64,000 bases of DNA from Flaccisagitta enflata (lineage: Eukaryota > Chaetognatha > Sagittoidea > Aphragmophora): assembly GCA_965153355.1 (NCBI GenBank), contig OZ231126.1:10106001-10170000 (forward strand), read 5' to 3'. A program made the translations under genes and the position numbers. Each line of letters starts with the position of its first letter. Positions within the stretch are counted from its first letter, which is position 1. The notes beneath the pieces are model-generated. The model ran no database searches. It was not told the origin of the DNA and saw nothing but the letters and a program-made list of their open reading frames with translations. This document shows, in pieces, positions 37,486 to 50,636 of the stretch.

Positions 37486-38316
37486 AGCATGCGAGAGCAG
37501 GCGACAGCCGGACATGCAGCGGAAAATTACACTGGACATTGGCCTTTAGGCCGCTATCGCGGAATAGGTATGCAAAAGAGATGGTGTGGAAAAATTGACG
37601 AAACCAGTGAAAAATTGAATTTCCGACTGGAACGCCGCGATCAGCAAAACGCGAATAGGCAGATAGCCAATTGAACGAGCAGCTGTGAGCGTGTATTTCA
37701 TGGAAAAAAGCGCGAGAGGCGGTGGGCGTGAGGTGGTGGTGGGGAAGGAAGGAAGTTGATCATGTTTATGGACGACATGGAGGAAGACTTTTGGTTGAAT
37801 GTTTGGGAGATCGACCGGCGCTAAGTTTGAGATCAAGTGCATCCCGCGTCATTCCCGTGGAATCAGACATGTTGTCTGGCACTTCCACTTGCGTACAGGC
37901 AAGACCGGGACGAAAAAGTGACTAGAATTTCGTGTAAAGCTAGATTCATTAGTTTTTAAACGTTACATGACGTTTGTTTCTTTGGAATAATCACAGATGA
38001 GCTCCCGAGTTTCATGGCCACAGGCCAAAACCAAACAGGCCGATGGGTTTACAAGCTCATATTCGAATCATGGTTAATCACCTGAAAAGAAATGAAGATT
38101 AGAGCACAACATGGTTAGAATAAGAAGAGAAAAGAGGGTAGAGCATTCAAATTTCAATTTCGGCTCCAAAAGGGAATGATTTTGTTGGTTTTTTTAAAGT
38201 TGATCGCAAGCAGCATAACGCTCCCCCTGCAGGTTTTGGTCAACAGAAGTGAGGGACTTTATCCCGCTCCTTCCCCTTCATTTTCAAGACACAAAAGAGC
38301 TCGACACACAACGAGA
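37486..38316. other. 3' flank of MED25
   Basis: No gene is supported. The segment nearest 38,316 is the likely MED25 3' UTR. The frame at 37,489-37,674 has no recognisable features. Confidence 0.35.
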
Positions 38317-41300
38317 TTACGAAAAGAAATCCTGGTTATGTTGTTGAACTTGCTGTTGCTGTTGCTGCTGCGCCTGCGCGGCAGCGACCACGGCGGTCTG
38401 TCCCCCGGGACCAACACTCGTCATTATGCCCATCGGATTTCCGCCTCTCATTGGCCCCATCATCATGGGCCCCGTAGGATGACTACCCCCGGGACCCATA
38501 GGGTTTCCTTGTGTCATAGGTCCCCGATTCATCATCATCTGTCCATGCATCATTTGAGGACCCGTTTGTCGCATCCATTGCTGGGGTGGTCCCCCCACGT
38601 TTGGGTCTCCTCCGCCTTGCTGCATCTGTTGTTGCTGTTGCGGATTGGCCATAAGTAGGTTGCGTAATTGCACCGGTTGACCCGTGGTGTGCATTTGCGG
38701 TTGTTGAGGTATCGACATGATTCGGATAGATTGATTCTGTGGTCCTCCCATCATGTTAACCATAGGACCCTGACCACGGATCATGGTGGGGCCCTGCTGT
38801 TGAAGTTGGTGGGTGGGCTGCTGTTGTTGTTGCATCGCATGTATTTGCGGCTGTTGTAACTGCTGCATGGGCAAAGTGACGCCAGTGTTGATGGGGTTGT
38901 TGGGGCCACCGACCCATGTATTGTTGGCCGACGAAGTTTGCATTCCAGTCATCCCAGGACCGCCCATGCCACCCGGCCCTGCTGGGCCTCCTGGTCCTCC
39001 TGGTCCCCCAAGACCAGCTGGACCTCCGGGAGCCCCCGAACCTCCTGGACCAGATGGAGCGCCCCCTGTATTTCCGTCAATGGCTTCCCGACTACGTTGT
39101 TGTTTTTCTTTGTGATCTGTTGAGAGATATGCGAGATTAAAGACCGTTACCGTGTGTTCATACTTAAGTAAAATACATTCAACTCATTCATCATCTACGG
39201 GCGGGTTCGTTCTAAGCAGGAATCCATGGTTTCGTAAGGAAGATAGTGGCTATTCGGGGCAGAGGAAACTCGGGACTAATTCACAGATTCTTCATGCCTG
39301 GCTGAATAGCAATTGTCACTGGTCAGTTTTATAGTGCTGGATGAGGGCTAGTTGGGTGACAAAAATTGAGCAACACATCCTAACCAGGAGGAAGCAATGA
39401 GCGTTTTTCCCGAATTTCCAGTGTTCCAAAAAGCCCCACTTGTCTCTGGTTGTCTCCTATTCAGTAAAACCCAGCCGCATGGCCCCGCCAAGCAGGACCT
39501 AGTACACGCTTTTCATTTTATACATGGATTTCTTAAATGAGCCTCAGCGTTCTTATTTTAAACCCTATTTTGAAGTTCAAGTGTTCTTGACATGTTTTTA
39601 TTTTTTCATTTGAATAGTTCTTCTAAAATTATGCAATTATAATATGTAATTTATTATTCTAAGAAACTTTTGGAAAGATTAAGGTTTTTAGAACAATAAA
39701 TAGTTTTTTCAAAAATTCTCATTACAATATTGATTTTTAAAGATATTCTGTTTTATTTCTTCAAATCAATTTAAAAAACAATATTCTTATCTTTAAATCT
39801 GAGGCTCAGCATGTTCCTAAGATGGTCTTATTTTTTTGCCAAATCTAAGGCTGATGCTCTTATAAACAGTGTTCTTATAAAAAGAAAAGCGTGTATAGGA
39901 TCTAAAACGTTTTATTTTTGTCACTAAGCATTTGCTAGATATCCATCTTCAGCTTCAAGACAAAAACATCACTGGCAAATGGAAGAGCTTGGGCCTTAAG
40001 AAATGGTAACCTGTTATGATTTGATGCATCCCGTTGACGAATCCCTTCTGATCATCGGGGATGAAGCCGATGAACCCTCGCGTCTTCTTGTTGTACAACA
40101 ACATCAACACTTTGATGTCGCATTGAGTGTTGTTGCCGAAATGGACGCAGCCGGAGAAGCCCGTTTCCATGACGTTGTGAAGGGATTCGAGGGAGGATTG
40201 ATCGTTTTTCGCGAATTGAAACTCCACGGTTCGAGATTTCGAAATGAGTGGGCGGAGCGGCGAGAGCAACTGTGGGTAGTATAAAGTACAATCAAGAAAT
40301 AAAAAATATTTTCAAACCATTTTTAGATGCGTCCTCGCATCTCTATAAGAGGCTCTGTCCGTATCAAGATCCGTGATAGGAAATTTTCAGAAGGGAAATT
40401 TTAGGGTTTTCTCTTCATTTCTCTTCATATCTCTTATATGGATCTCTTCATATCTCTTATATGGATCGCGTGGGGGTGGTAGGAATCAGTTTATATTTTT
40501 CTCTTTGTCTCAATCTCTTTATATCTTCATATCATTATATCTTATATCTTTATATCTTAATAATTTGTATATAAAAAGATATAAAATATAAAAGAATTAT
40601 AAAATATCTAAGGAGGACGCATCTATTGGACATCTCTTGGCCTTGTTTTGTACTCATGTGCAGGCTGGCAGAAACAGGGGCACACTTGGCACATTGTGCC
40701 TCGGAACTATTTTTCTCAAGGGGTTCTCAGCAGATATGGATAATTGCACTTCATTTAAATTGTTCTCACTCAAATCATCATTTTCCTCTGTCAGAATTGC
40801 CAAATTTGGATAGAAATTCAGACCGTAGCTTCCAGACTACATCTACCACCATTACATGAAACGTCATGAAATTTTAAAGTCAATAGGATGTACATGCTTT
40901 TCAAATAAGTAGATCAGGCTAATTTGTATATGAAATGACATCCAATGAAAGGCGGTGGGGGGGGGGAGAGAAGAGAGAAAATCAATGAGGTAAATGGCAT
41001 TCAAACACAAATTCGCTTTCATAAAAATGACAAATTTACCAGAATATTGAGATCCTGGTCAGACAAATAACCAACAAGGCCGAATGCAAGGCCGTCAGTA
41101 GCGGAAGCGAAATGGCCAAAAGGCAAAATGCATTTTCTAAATTTTCGACGATATTAATTTGAACGGACAAAACTCTTATGCGGTGCGTGTCCGCAACGTC
41201 TTCAGTCGAATCAACGACTTCCGGGACTAGATGGAAGGTGACAGGAACTGAATACGCAGTATTTTCAGAATAATGGTAAAGAACTTTAAAGCACAAATCT

Positions 41301-43386
41301 GGCGCAACGACTATTGGATTCTGTATTATGGTTTATGAAGGAAAAAACCGCCATGATGACGATTGATTTTCAGTATGAAGCGAATCGTCAGCCAAAAAAC
41401 GAGCGATCTCAGGCTGGCCTCCTTTAACGGCAAACGCAATGCGTAATGAAGTAGCTTAGGCCATTTATCATCGGCGTGTATCCTGTCGTCTTTCTGCAGG
41501 TGAAGCATCAACGATGTATACTAAACTACTCCAGTGCAGCAGCGCCTATTATACCGGATGATAAACATGAATTCATAGTCCCTTTCTGATCTTTAGAAAA
41601 TGAGGGCATGAGAAAGGAACTACATAAAACGTCAATCGAAGTACTGATGAAGACGTCAATCGCGTCGTGTGCTCCAATCAGAAATATAAGCTACAGTGAG
41701 ACCCATAAATCAATCCCATTGGCACAATTTTCACGTTTACCTTCAGGATCACTGCTAGAGATGAAATGCATTAAAACTACCATTTAGAACCTCAAAATGT
41801 TGTGTAGGAGACCTTGAGGCTGGTGTTACTTGTATGTTGCAGAGCACAGAAAGGCTGGCACAAATTTGGGAAATCATTCATGTGAAAATTATTAATCTCT
41901 CTGAATGCAAAAATTTCATTTCTAAGAACAGCCCTTTCTTATGTTACACAGAACAGGGCCATATTCTAAGAAATGCAAATTTCTGAACAGTGAAGCTTCA
42001 TAAGCTGGAGTGAAAAGACTGGTACCTCTCTCAATTTTCCAACTGGTTTTGATCACATAAATGATTCTCAATGCTAATAGATAAATGATTTACACTGAAA
42101 ATATGATTTCTTTTCAAAAAATTGTGAATTCATTTTTTTATTTTTCTTCTAGAACATGATTTGACCGTAAAAACTGCCCCTTCGTGTACACCTTAACGTA
42201 TGCTTGTATTTCCACTTTAGAGAAAATAAAAAACAGTCAACCTCGTCACCTTTTCCTTTTTCTTGCCATTCGAGCGTTCCATTCCAGATAATGATCCTCT
42301 CATCATTTTCAGAGACGGAGGGATTAACGTTAGGAGGCGCGGCCCCAGGCGCCATCGATGACGGCGGCATCGTCGAGGGTATCGAGGAAACAGGTTGTTG
42401 CATCGGGGGCATATTGTTAGGATTAGATACGGATGTCGGAATTGAATTAGGGTTCATTGGTTGTCCCACGCCACCTGGCATATTGGGGTTCATCATGTTG
42501 GGGTTGTTGTAGGGATTCATCGGCGTTTGTTGGTAAGGTTGACTGTGTGGAGGTAAGGAGACGGGAACAGATGGCGTCACTGTCGTTATGGGCGGTTTGT
42601 TACCGGGGTACATGGGGTTGGCGGAGGAATTGATAGAGACGGCGGGAGCGTTGTCCATCGGCACGTTCGCTTTGGTTACAGTTGTATTCTTGGGTGGCTG
42701 GGGATCCGGACAACTCTTGAGAGGAATAGGCATAAAACTTTTAATAAAAGAAACATTGGAGGAAACGTTGTGAGCTTGTAAAACGAGATTTAACCTATCA
42801 TGAACCAACAGAACTTCATCACTTAACTGTGGAGAAGTGCCCAAATGTTTCTAGCTTCAGAGATGACTTACAGAAGTTTTTCTAGCTTCGCCTAGTTTCG
42901 ATTTGTCAGTGAACATCGCTGGTTTATTTTCATCATTTGACAGTTTATTTCATTTACACATACCTGAGGATTCTTTTCAACGGGTAAAGAAAAGCCTCTC
43001 AGCAAAACTAAGTGCCGTGGGTCCCAGGCAAAATCGCCGGAAACCTGTAGGAGCGATATCGAAAGAAGTCTAATCGAGATGAGCACTTGTGCATTGCTCG
43101 AGATGAGCACTTGTGCATTGCTCGCAGTTAAAATTTATGCCCTACCGGTTTCAAAGGACAAACTTACCTTGTCCGCTCCGCACGCGTGAAAGAGCTTATT
43201 CAGCTCGGGAATTCTTCTCGGAGAGAAAATGGAAAAATGAATTCCCCTTTCAGCCATTTTGACGACCAAATTGTCGGCCGTGAAACCGGGATAACGGAGC
43301 GAGTATTGGGACGGCGTCGCGTAAGGAGCCGAATTGCAAATCAAAATGCAATATTTATGCACTTTGCCTTGAACGCTGGATCCACT
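38317..43386 (-). CDS. MED25: Mediator complex subunit 25, partial
   Basis: MED25 bridges activators to Mediator in the nucleus. Minus-strand exons in gene order: (1) about 43,386-43,168, KVHKYCILICNSAPY, then MAERGIHFSIFSPRRIPELN, the C-terminal part of the von Willebrand A domain; (2) 43,044-42,964, WDPRHLVLLRGFSLPVEKNP; (3) about 42,720-42,226, a Pro/Asn-rich linker, then IIIWNGTLEWQEK, the start of the PTOV/ACID domain; (4) an expected exon, only suggested near 41,560-41,430; (5) 40,269-40,011, ISKSRTVEFQF, TGFSGCVHF, VLMLLYNKKTRGFIGFIPDD, QKGFVNGMHQIIT; (6) 39,116-38,317, a Gly/Pro then Gln/Met-rich tail with an LRNLL (LxxLL) motif and the stop. The join of (5) to (6) is exact (ATAACAG|GT, CAACAG|AT). 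Order and wording follow vertebrate MED25 closely. The first 130 or so residues were not found upstream. Confidence 0.9.
39505..39893. mobile_element. 389-bp MITE with TA target duplication, in MED25 intron
   Basis: It begins CACGCTTTTCATTTTATA and ends TATAAAAAGAAAAGCGTG, with TA on each side (39,503-39,504 and 39,894-39,895). The interior has the same TTCTTAAA-type motifs and layout as the element at 8606-9094, so they are two subfamilies of one group. Confidence 0.75.
40324..40625. mobile_element. 302-bp inverted-repeat element in MED25 intron
   Basis: TAGATGCGTCCTC at the left and GAGGACGCATCTA at the right are perfect 13-bp inverted repeats. The left end forms a hairpin (GATGCGTCCTCGCATC) followed by CTCTATAAGAGGCTCTGTCC. 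Related left ends occur at about 54,040 and 54,160, and more distantly at 18,870. It is non-coding and lies immediately upstream of the MED25 exon at 40,269. Confidence 0.75.
40626..42200. other. MED25 intron containing a probably corrupted exon
   Basis: The exon between LEWQEK and the LLSPLRPL exon should lie here. The only candidate is about 41,430-41,560 on minus, where DDKWPKLL parallels the family block EQWPQKLIMQL, but the frame is not kept to a splice site. The surrounding sequence has the same irregular character as the noisy right palindrome arm. Confidence 0.4.
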
Positions 43387-44421
43387 ATATTCGGACGGGA
43401 GGGGGGAAGAGGAAGAGAGAAAGGGAGTAAAAGATATATGTACCATCATATATATCATCATGTATATCATCGACCCAGTAGAACTGAAGGAGTTACAGTT
43501 GACGACCATACATGTACACGGTGTGTAGGCGGTCATCGCGGTTATAATATAATTATAAGGCGACAACCCATGCCGTGAGTCTTGGTTGTGTAAAACGCTT
43601 GAGTGATACTACGGTTCCTTCCATTAAGTGAATGGCCAGATTGGGTGGGATAATGGGGTGAAAGATACTTATTACTCGTGGTGGTGGGATCCATGGCACT
43701 GTAGGTGAATAGGCAAGTGTAGAAAAGGAATAATCAGGCGCTAACACGGGCAGTAACCAGATTTTCAGAGATGACGATGGAACACAGAAGTGGATGTTGA
43801 ACAGTTTTCTGCATCATCGAAGATATGTCGAGACAGCAACAGCCCAACGCCCAGCCCACGCTTGCGTTTTTAAAAACCATTGTCTACATTGTAAAACTGC
43901 TGAAAATCAGGAATGCACGCTCACCATATGACGTATTAGAATGAGAATTTCGTTGCCTTAGTCGGTTCACGTTGTTAAGCTGAAGTCTATATGTCATACG
44001 AAATTGGTGAAGACTGTGGTCGTCTTTTCTTTCTCTTTGCGTGCGTCTAAAGCATTTGATGGTGGCAACTAAGCAGATATTATGTCGATGATGGAGTAAG
44101 TGATGACTGACTGAATGTTGAATGGGCGTGAATGGGTGGTGAATGAATGAATGGTAGTGAATGAATGTTTAACGAAATTGAAAAAGTGGTGACGAACGAA
44201 ATGAAAGATGGCCAAATATTGTGCGTACAACATGTGCGTGATGAACAACGGTGAGATCATTGGCATGTTAGTCTGGCCTTTATACATAAGGGCGTGCACA
44301 GCAGCTGCTGCCTCTGCACTGGTGCTGCTCATTCTTGTCATGCTCATGTCACATCAGCTCAGTGTGACTCAGCCACCACGTCAGTCTTCACTCATATCAG
44401 AGCGATGATTCATCTTAAAAT
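43387..44421. other. Upstream of the MED25 exons, no exon recognised
   Basis: The missing N-terminal exons of MED25 would be expected here or further right on minus. No convincing match to the start of the von Willebrand domain was found on either strand. A short 'tatatcatcatgtatatcat' repeat is at about 43,449-43,470. Confidence 0.4.
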
Positions 44422-44783
44422 CACAGCAATCTGTAGTGACATTAATGCCCCGGGAATTCCCTGCAATTTCCCGTTATTCATATAAGTGAACCAGGCATAA
44501 TCTAAAAATGTCAGATGATCGAGCGATCTATTTCTAAACTAGGGCATATGCCCGTGCGTCCCCATTTGGTTTGTTCTTTCCGCGATAGAAAATGCGACAC
44601 AAGCCGCTGAAAAAGGGTTTACTGCAATTTTGGCGAACATTTTTGATTAAACAAAACTAAACTAAATCGGGCATATGCCCTGTTAAGTCTCGTTTAATCT
44701 TATAGTCATTTTTCCTTTAACTTTAGAGATAAACGGGCGTATTCAAATGCTTTTGCGGCGTTCGGTGCATTAATGTCGCTGTG
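44422..44783. mobile_element. Second, damaged copy of the 7496-7976 element
   Basis: It starts CACAGCAATCTGTAGTGACA and ends 'gcattaatgtcgctgtg', in reverse orientation relative to 7,496-7,976. GGGCATATGCCC blocks and 'gattaaacaaaactaaacta' correspond. It has numerous small deletions and no matching flanking duplication. Confidence 0.7.
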
Positions 44784-47700
44784 CCACAGTTGCCTTTGTG
44801 AAATGCTGCCGACAATCAGCAGCCGTGACCGGTCAAAACCGACGTTCATTCATGCACACAAATACATATGAGGAAAATATCATCGTACCCCTACATCGGC
44901 CCAAGCAAAATTACCTAAGCATCTCGTCGGAAATAGAATCGAATCCCGTAATGAAAACTCGGCGGCGTGGCTGCGTTCTTCCGATCGCTCGCCAGCGAAT
45001 CGCAGCCTCAAACCATGGCCCGACTTTCGTCGTCATCGTCGAAATCGCAGAACACGGAAGGCAACAGGCGTTGAACAAATGGCACCATGCTGCGGAAGAT
45101 TTAATACAAGACGAAAAGAATGATCCCGTATATGTGAGACTATCTCTCTCCTTCCTCTTTGCCTAATAACACGTCGCGTCGAGAACTTGCGAGCAAGAAA
45201 AGGATTAACCATAATTCCTGGAAAAAATGCGAATGGCGTTGTTCGCAATTAAACACGAAAATGAAGCCATCAGGTGACCTGGCGACCATGTTTAACATGT
45301 GTAATGCTACGCGATGTTTCAGCACCGCTGAAACATTAATCCCTGAAGAAGATGAGGAATCAAGGAAAAGAAGGAATGAAAAACCGCCGTGCCAGATATG
45401 TGTTTCGTATAATGAACGAAAAACGCATTTACCTGTGCAGTTGAGTTTAGTACGCAGTATTAATATTTCTGAAAGGCAAACCTCAAAATCAACATTTTGA
45501 TCAGTGAAATTCCACAATAAAAACAATGCAAATGGCAATTCAATAACTTTCAAGCACAATAACGATTACTCTTCGAAGAAGGCGTGTTGAAAATATCAGA
45601 GCATGGTAAACTGAACGAAGTGAGACAACCGTCAGATACAGCCTACTGCCCCATGAGGCGGATTCATCCATGTATTCTGCAATAATTGGATTCGCACCGC
45701 AATCACGCATCGAAAACGAGTACTGGGCCTTTTTAGTAACGATCGCCGAATAAACCGTAGAAGACTTAAGATTCCTGTGCAGGGATTTCATGGGCGCTGG
45801 GTGTCGGTGCTTGCGATCGCAACTGGCATGAACTGGAAAAATGCGACAGCTCATCAACAAGCTCCCGCTTACTGCGACGGCAAATCGATCGACCTGCAAA
45901 CAGTCGGAGACTCCTCGGAAAATAACAGGAAGAGTCACAATCCCGTCCCGTCCGGATGTGAAAAATACTGAATGGTCAGTAACGTCTGGCACCTGCCATG
46001 GTGGCGATGTTCGTGATCCATATGGTGCCGTTAATGTAACGGAAGTCGGGTGATGTAAACCGTTACGAAGTGTCGATGTGCGGGCTAAGTGGCGTTGAAT
46101 TCCCACGAAGAGCTTCCATTTGTGGCATCTGCACCGTCATCGAAAGTCGTAATGATGAGGAAGATGCCGCTGGTATTGTTATTCATCGCCGCGCCGCCGC
46201 CCTCAACGTCGTCAGCCAAGGATAACAATCGCTGCGTCTCTGGTTTCGGAAAAGGAAGAAAGAGATCAGCTGCGATACAACGGCGTATGCTGCGACATGT
46301 CTTAAGAAATGCAACCGCGTGACTCAACAGCAGGTCGGGCCTGCAGTGGACTTCTTGGGATCCCACTTTTAAAAGTGTCTGCTAATTCTGGTTTCGACAA
46401 TAAAAACTGCAAGCTGATACCACTGCTTGTCATCCGCAAACTTTTTTGGTGATTTTGGTCCCAGAATCGGACCACTCCCTAACACAATATGAGAATTCAC
46501 CAGAAACAGGCCAGTGTTACAAAATACTGCGTATTCTGGAAAAATTTGAATAATTTTTTATAACATATTTTAGATAGCAACAACATTTTCATATAGGAGC
46601 TGTGAATCATAACATGACATAAGAGTAAAATATTTCTGATAGTATTCTGCTGAGCACACCTCATTATTTCCATACGTATCTTTTAACTGTTTTCATATTT
46701 TCATCTTTGAGCATTCTCAACCTGAGCAGACGTGAGAACCTGGGTGGAATCTTGAGCTGCTGTTTGGTATATCGTGGATTACAACTTTGGTGATTTTCGA
46801 AGCAACTGATCAATGTCACAACCCCTTATACAAGATTTTATTAATCTGTGTGTGAAGCCTCGCCAGAATCGAGCATCAAAGCTCATTAAATAGTCATCAC
46901 CATCTTTGAAATCTTCAGTGCAAATTGTGATAGCTCGCAGTTAGCTCTTCAGCAAGCGATAGCAATAACCTCATAGACTGTAGTGAAAATGGTCGATTTG
47001 GCTATAGGAACGAAGCAAACAGAGCAAACAGATGATAGGCAAAACAGAGCGCCAGACACGGTACCAAATCTTTAACGAAGGTAAATACTACAAATGCCCA
47101 AATTTGAGGAAAATAAAGTCTTTCTAATGCTTGCCCGGGCACTTTGAAGTGGAAAATATTGTCATTTTACCTCAATGCTTTAGCAATTCATAAACATTCT
47201 CTTTCCTGTATTTTTGTGAATGCTATTTAGAATATCAGAAATGTGATATTGTCATGAAGTGTTGAATTTTTAACTGTCAATCTGATAATATTTATATAAT
47301 AAGCAAAATCATTTCTCTTTCAATGGTGTGCTATTCATCTTCCTCAACACGAGAGCAGCAGGGGAAGGCGGAGGGAGGCAATAGCTGGAAAAATGCGTGC
47401 TAATCATCCAGCTTTGCGTGTTAACCATTGTCCCAGCCATCAACGTTCTGCTCGACAAATTCCTTCATAGCAGTGTGATGGAGATAGCATTGAGAAAAAG
47501 GGCTGGGACGGCAGCCCTGTCTTGAAGCACGACAAAAAACTGAGCAACGCATTCTTCACTGTTTAAACTGTATTGAACAGAAGGCATTAGAGCACTATGT
47601 GAGCGATGAGAAACTACGGTGCAATAAACAAGACAAGTAATGGAAGTATATGATGAAACAAGATTACATTATTCTTTAAATCGTATATTATCCTGTATAA

Positions 47701-49080
47701 CAGCACGTATAGTAAATGTAGTCTGGGCTTGGAAATACGGAGGAATTCAATAAAGAAAACAAACCAAACTTTGCTAGAGACTGATATTAAAAATAATGAG
47801 GAATGAATATATATATATGCCTCGCTGATTAGAATCAGCATTCTACAGACAAGTACTTATATTAGGCATGACTATATATGATGTGTTGCAATATTTTTAT
47901 AGGACTAAAGAATGGTTAACAAATCATTTTCAACAATATTCTTTACAAAAAATCAGTCAAAATATTGACATTTGCTTCAGATACATGTGCAAATCATGGC
48001 CCAGCAGTGTGAGTAGACCAACCAAGCTGTGGGGCAGAACAGTAACCCACCAATATATTGAACTGATAAGTGTTCGACAGCTCAAACGCAAAGGTCTTTG
48101 TCACTATAACTGGCACCATTAGCATCAGAGGCAATAAAACATTTAACAAATATTGCAAGTATCAATCCCTTATTGTATTCCTTTATGATATTACCTTATT
48201 TCAATCTGAATAACATCACTGTTCTTATAAACCGTATTTCTTGCATTTATCGCCCCCTCATCGCGCTTGCCTGAGCAGCGGCTAAAATATAGGAACAGAG
48301 CAGGCTAACTTTGCCAAATCTGCTAATAAATTCTGAAAATATGGTACATTCTGTTTGATGAAATACTCAAGGGACAGCATTTAACGATTTTGTTTTACAG
48401 CACACTAGATACCATGCAATAAAGTCTTACTTTACATAATACAGTAGATATTTCTAGTTCACATTGTACTAAATTGCAATACTTACTGTGTCAATTGATG
48501 TGCTCTCAGGCGTGCTAGGTGTTCGTCACTTCAAATCTGAAATCTAATAGTGCTTGCTGTTTCCGTGAACAACTTCACAGATACCAGCTAGAACGGATAC
48601 ACAGCTACCTGATCACGTCTGTTAAAAGAATTAATCACCAGGTACATCTGTGCAGAACATATGCTCAAAAGCACAAAAGCCTGCATAAATGTGAAATAAA
48701 AAACGTAGATGATGTATTACTATTTTCTTGGGGTATGAGATTGATGTTGATATTAGTCGTGTTTTAATTTTCTCTCCCTCCTCCTCAAAGAATGGCGTGC
48801 CTTATTAAATCCCATAACAAAATTACTATAAAATCAATATTCAACTTTATGACCAGCCTAACATCACGCAGCACTTATCTAGAGTGACTTAAAATGATAA
48901 AGGACAAAAACAGCAAAGAGTAGAAGATATGTTCAATCGACAGCGAATGTTCAGTGGTTTAATAGCACAAAGAGTAAAGGTCTTATTCAATATTTTGTCT
49001 GTTCTAAGAAAAGTCTGACACAAATTTATTATACCTTTTACTGTGATTGAGAGAGGCGATGTTATGCAATTACAATGGTG
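44784..49080. other. About 4.3 kb with no recognisable feature
   Basis: Short open frames on both strands (such as 44,798-45,166 plus and 46,106-45,540 minus) show no domain, no splice structure and no repeats shared within the window. From 46.4 to 49.0 kb the DNA is AT-rich and non-coding. I see nothing I can support. Confidence 0.45.
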
Positions 49081-50610
49081 AAACAGGCAAAATGCATGTT
49101 TGTACGCGGCAGGGCAGTCTGTAAGCCTGAGGGACCTTTAGTTGTTCAATCATGGTCGTCCCCTGCAGGCTCTGGGCCTGGGTCTGCCCTCTCCAGGCTA
49201 AAATCTGTCTCGTTGCCGCTTTCAAGCCTTAAATCTGCCCTTTGGGCGGTGACGCTCCCGACCAGCCTGTCCTCTTAGGCCCTAAAATCTGCCCCTCCCG
49301 GGCACAAGTCTGCCTCTCGGATGCTGGGCCTGGGAGGTGAATTTCGAGGCTGGAGGCAGGTTTGAGGCCTAGGCGGCAGGTTTCAGGCCTCGGGCCTGAG
49401 TGGCGGTGAGGTGGGCCAGGCAGTGGATGAATGAGGTGGACAGGCTGGGACCGACAGCTGGGATCAGATGGTGAGCATTGGCGGATGGACGAGGCGAAAA
49501 GTCTACCTGGACCGTCCCGGGCAGCTGCCTGCCATTCGATTTACAACCATGCAAAAGCAGCGGCGAATTATCATATTGCGTATTACCCTTTGGCAACATA
49601 TTCCTTTCGTGGATGAACGGTGAACGGACTGAGAGGAAGCCTCTTACAATCTTCACAAAAAGAATCTTTCCACCTGAAATCCAATCGAAACTTTGGAAGG
49701 CACTAAATGAATAGGTATAACAACAGATTGATCCCATTTGAAAAGATTTGTTGCTCATTAATATGAACCAATCTACAGTCAATAGCAGTCAGAGGCAGTA
49801 CGTTTAGGGTGATGCTGAATGAAAAGATTTTATTTGTGGTGTATAAGGTTGTGGTCGTGACATAGGCTGCTGAGTCTGGGAGCAGAAAGAAATTGAGATA
49901 TCACAACATGTGCCATCATAGATAACTAATGTAGTGATAAATACTGAGTAGGAAGTATAGATGATAGTCATGCTAATGGTCATGTTGTGAAAAAAATATA
50001 TACTATATTTGCCAAAACAATTTTGCTGTCTGTCAGTCTGCCTCATTGGGCAACAATGTCTCTCAGACTGAAAATCTCCATGGCCGAATGTGGCGCCAAA
50101 TGTGATCTTGAGACCATGACATGGGATGCAATATTGACGCCAGCAGGCATTGTATGTACCATCCACCTATACTATCAGCACCCATACTGAAAACATTTAA
50201 ACTGCACATTTGCACTTTTCCTTCATGTTATATGGAGGTAATATGAATAGAATAGCGGACGACGAATGGCCGATAGTTGGTACTAAATAGCTTCTGGAAG
50301 TTGCGTAATCTGCTAAAAAATAGCACTCGTAAGATTACGGAAACTCTTAAACATGTTTGTTATCATTTAGTTCAGGCTAAGACAACATGAATAACCGAAA
50401 AAAGCGATTTTACCGCCAGGAATGAATGGATAGACAACGATGAATGGCCTGGCGGACAGACGAACGAACAAATGCATAGACGAACAGGCTAAACCGGCAT
50501 TCAGATGTACGTAAAGAGTGTACGTATACAGACGTGCTGGATTCTTCGTGTTCAGAAAATAATTTGCATATTATGACATCACAGCAAACTGGAAGGAGTT
50601 TAAGTTCAAT

Positions 50611-50636
50611 GTATCAGTTGTAACTGATACATTGTC
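50611..50636. repeat. Perfect 12-bp inverted repeat
   Basis: AATGTATCAGTT and AACTGATACATT are separated by GT. It could be a hairpin or a dimeric protein site; no neighbouring gene suggests a role. Confidence 0.6.

Noticed and set aside
37489-37925. Two short overlapping plus-strand ORFs upstream of the MED25 3' end
   Set aside because: No recognisable motif, and both arise in an unassigned region of irregular composition.
44798-46366. Several 100-190 codon frames on both strands
   Set aside because: No domain, splice or repeat evidence; an attempted reading as the missing MED25 N-terminus did not align convincingly.
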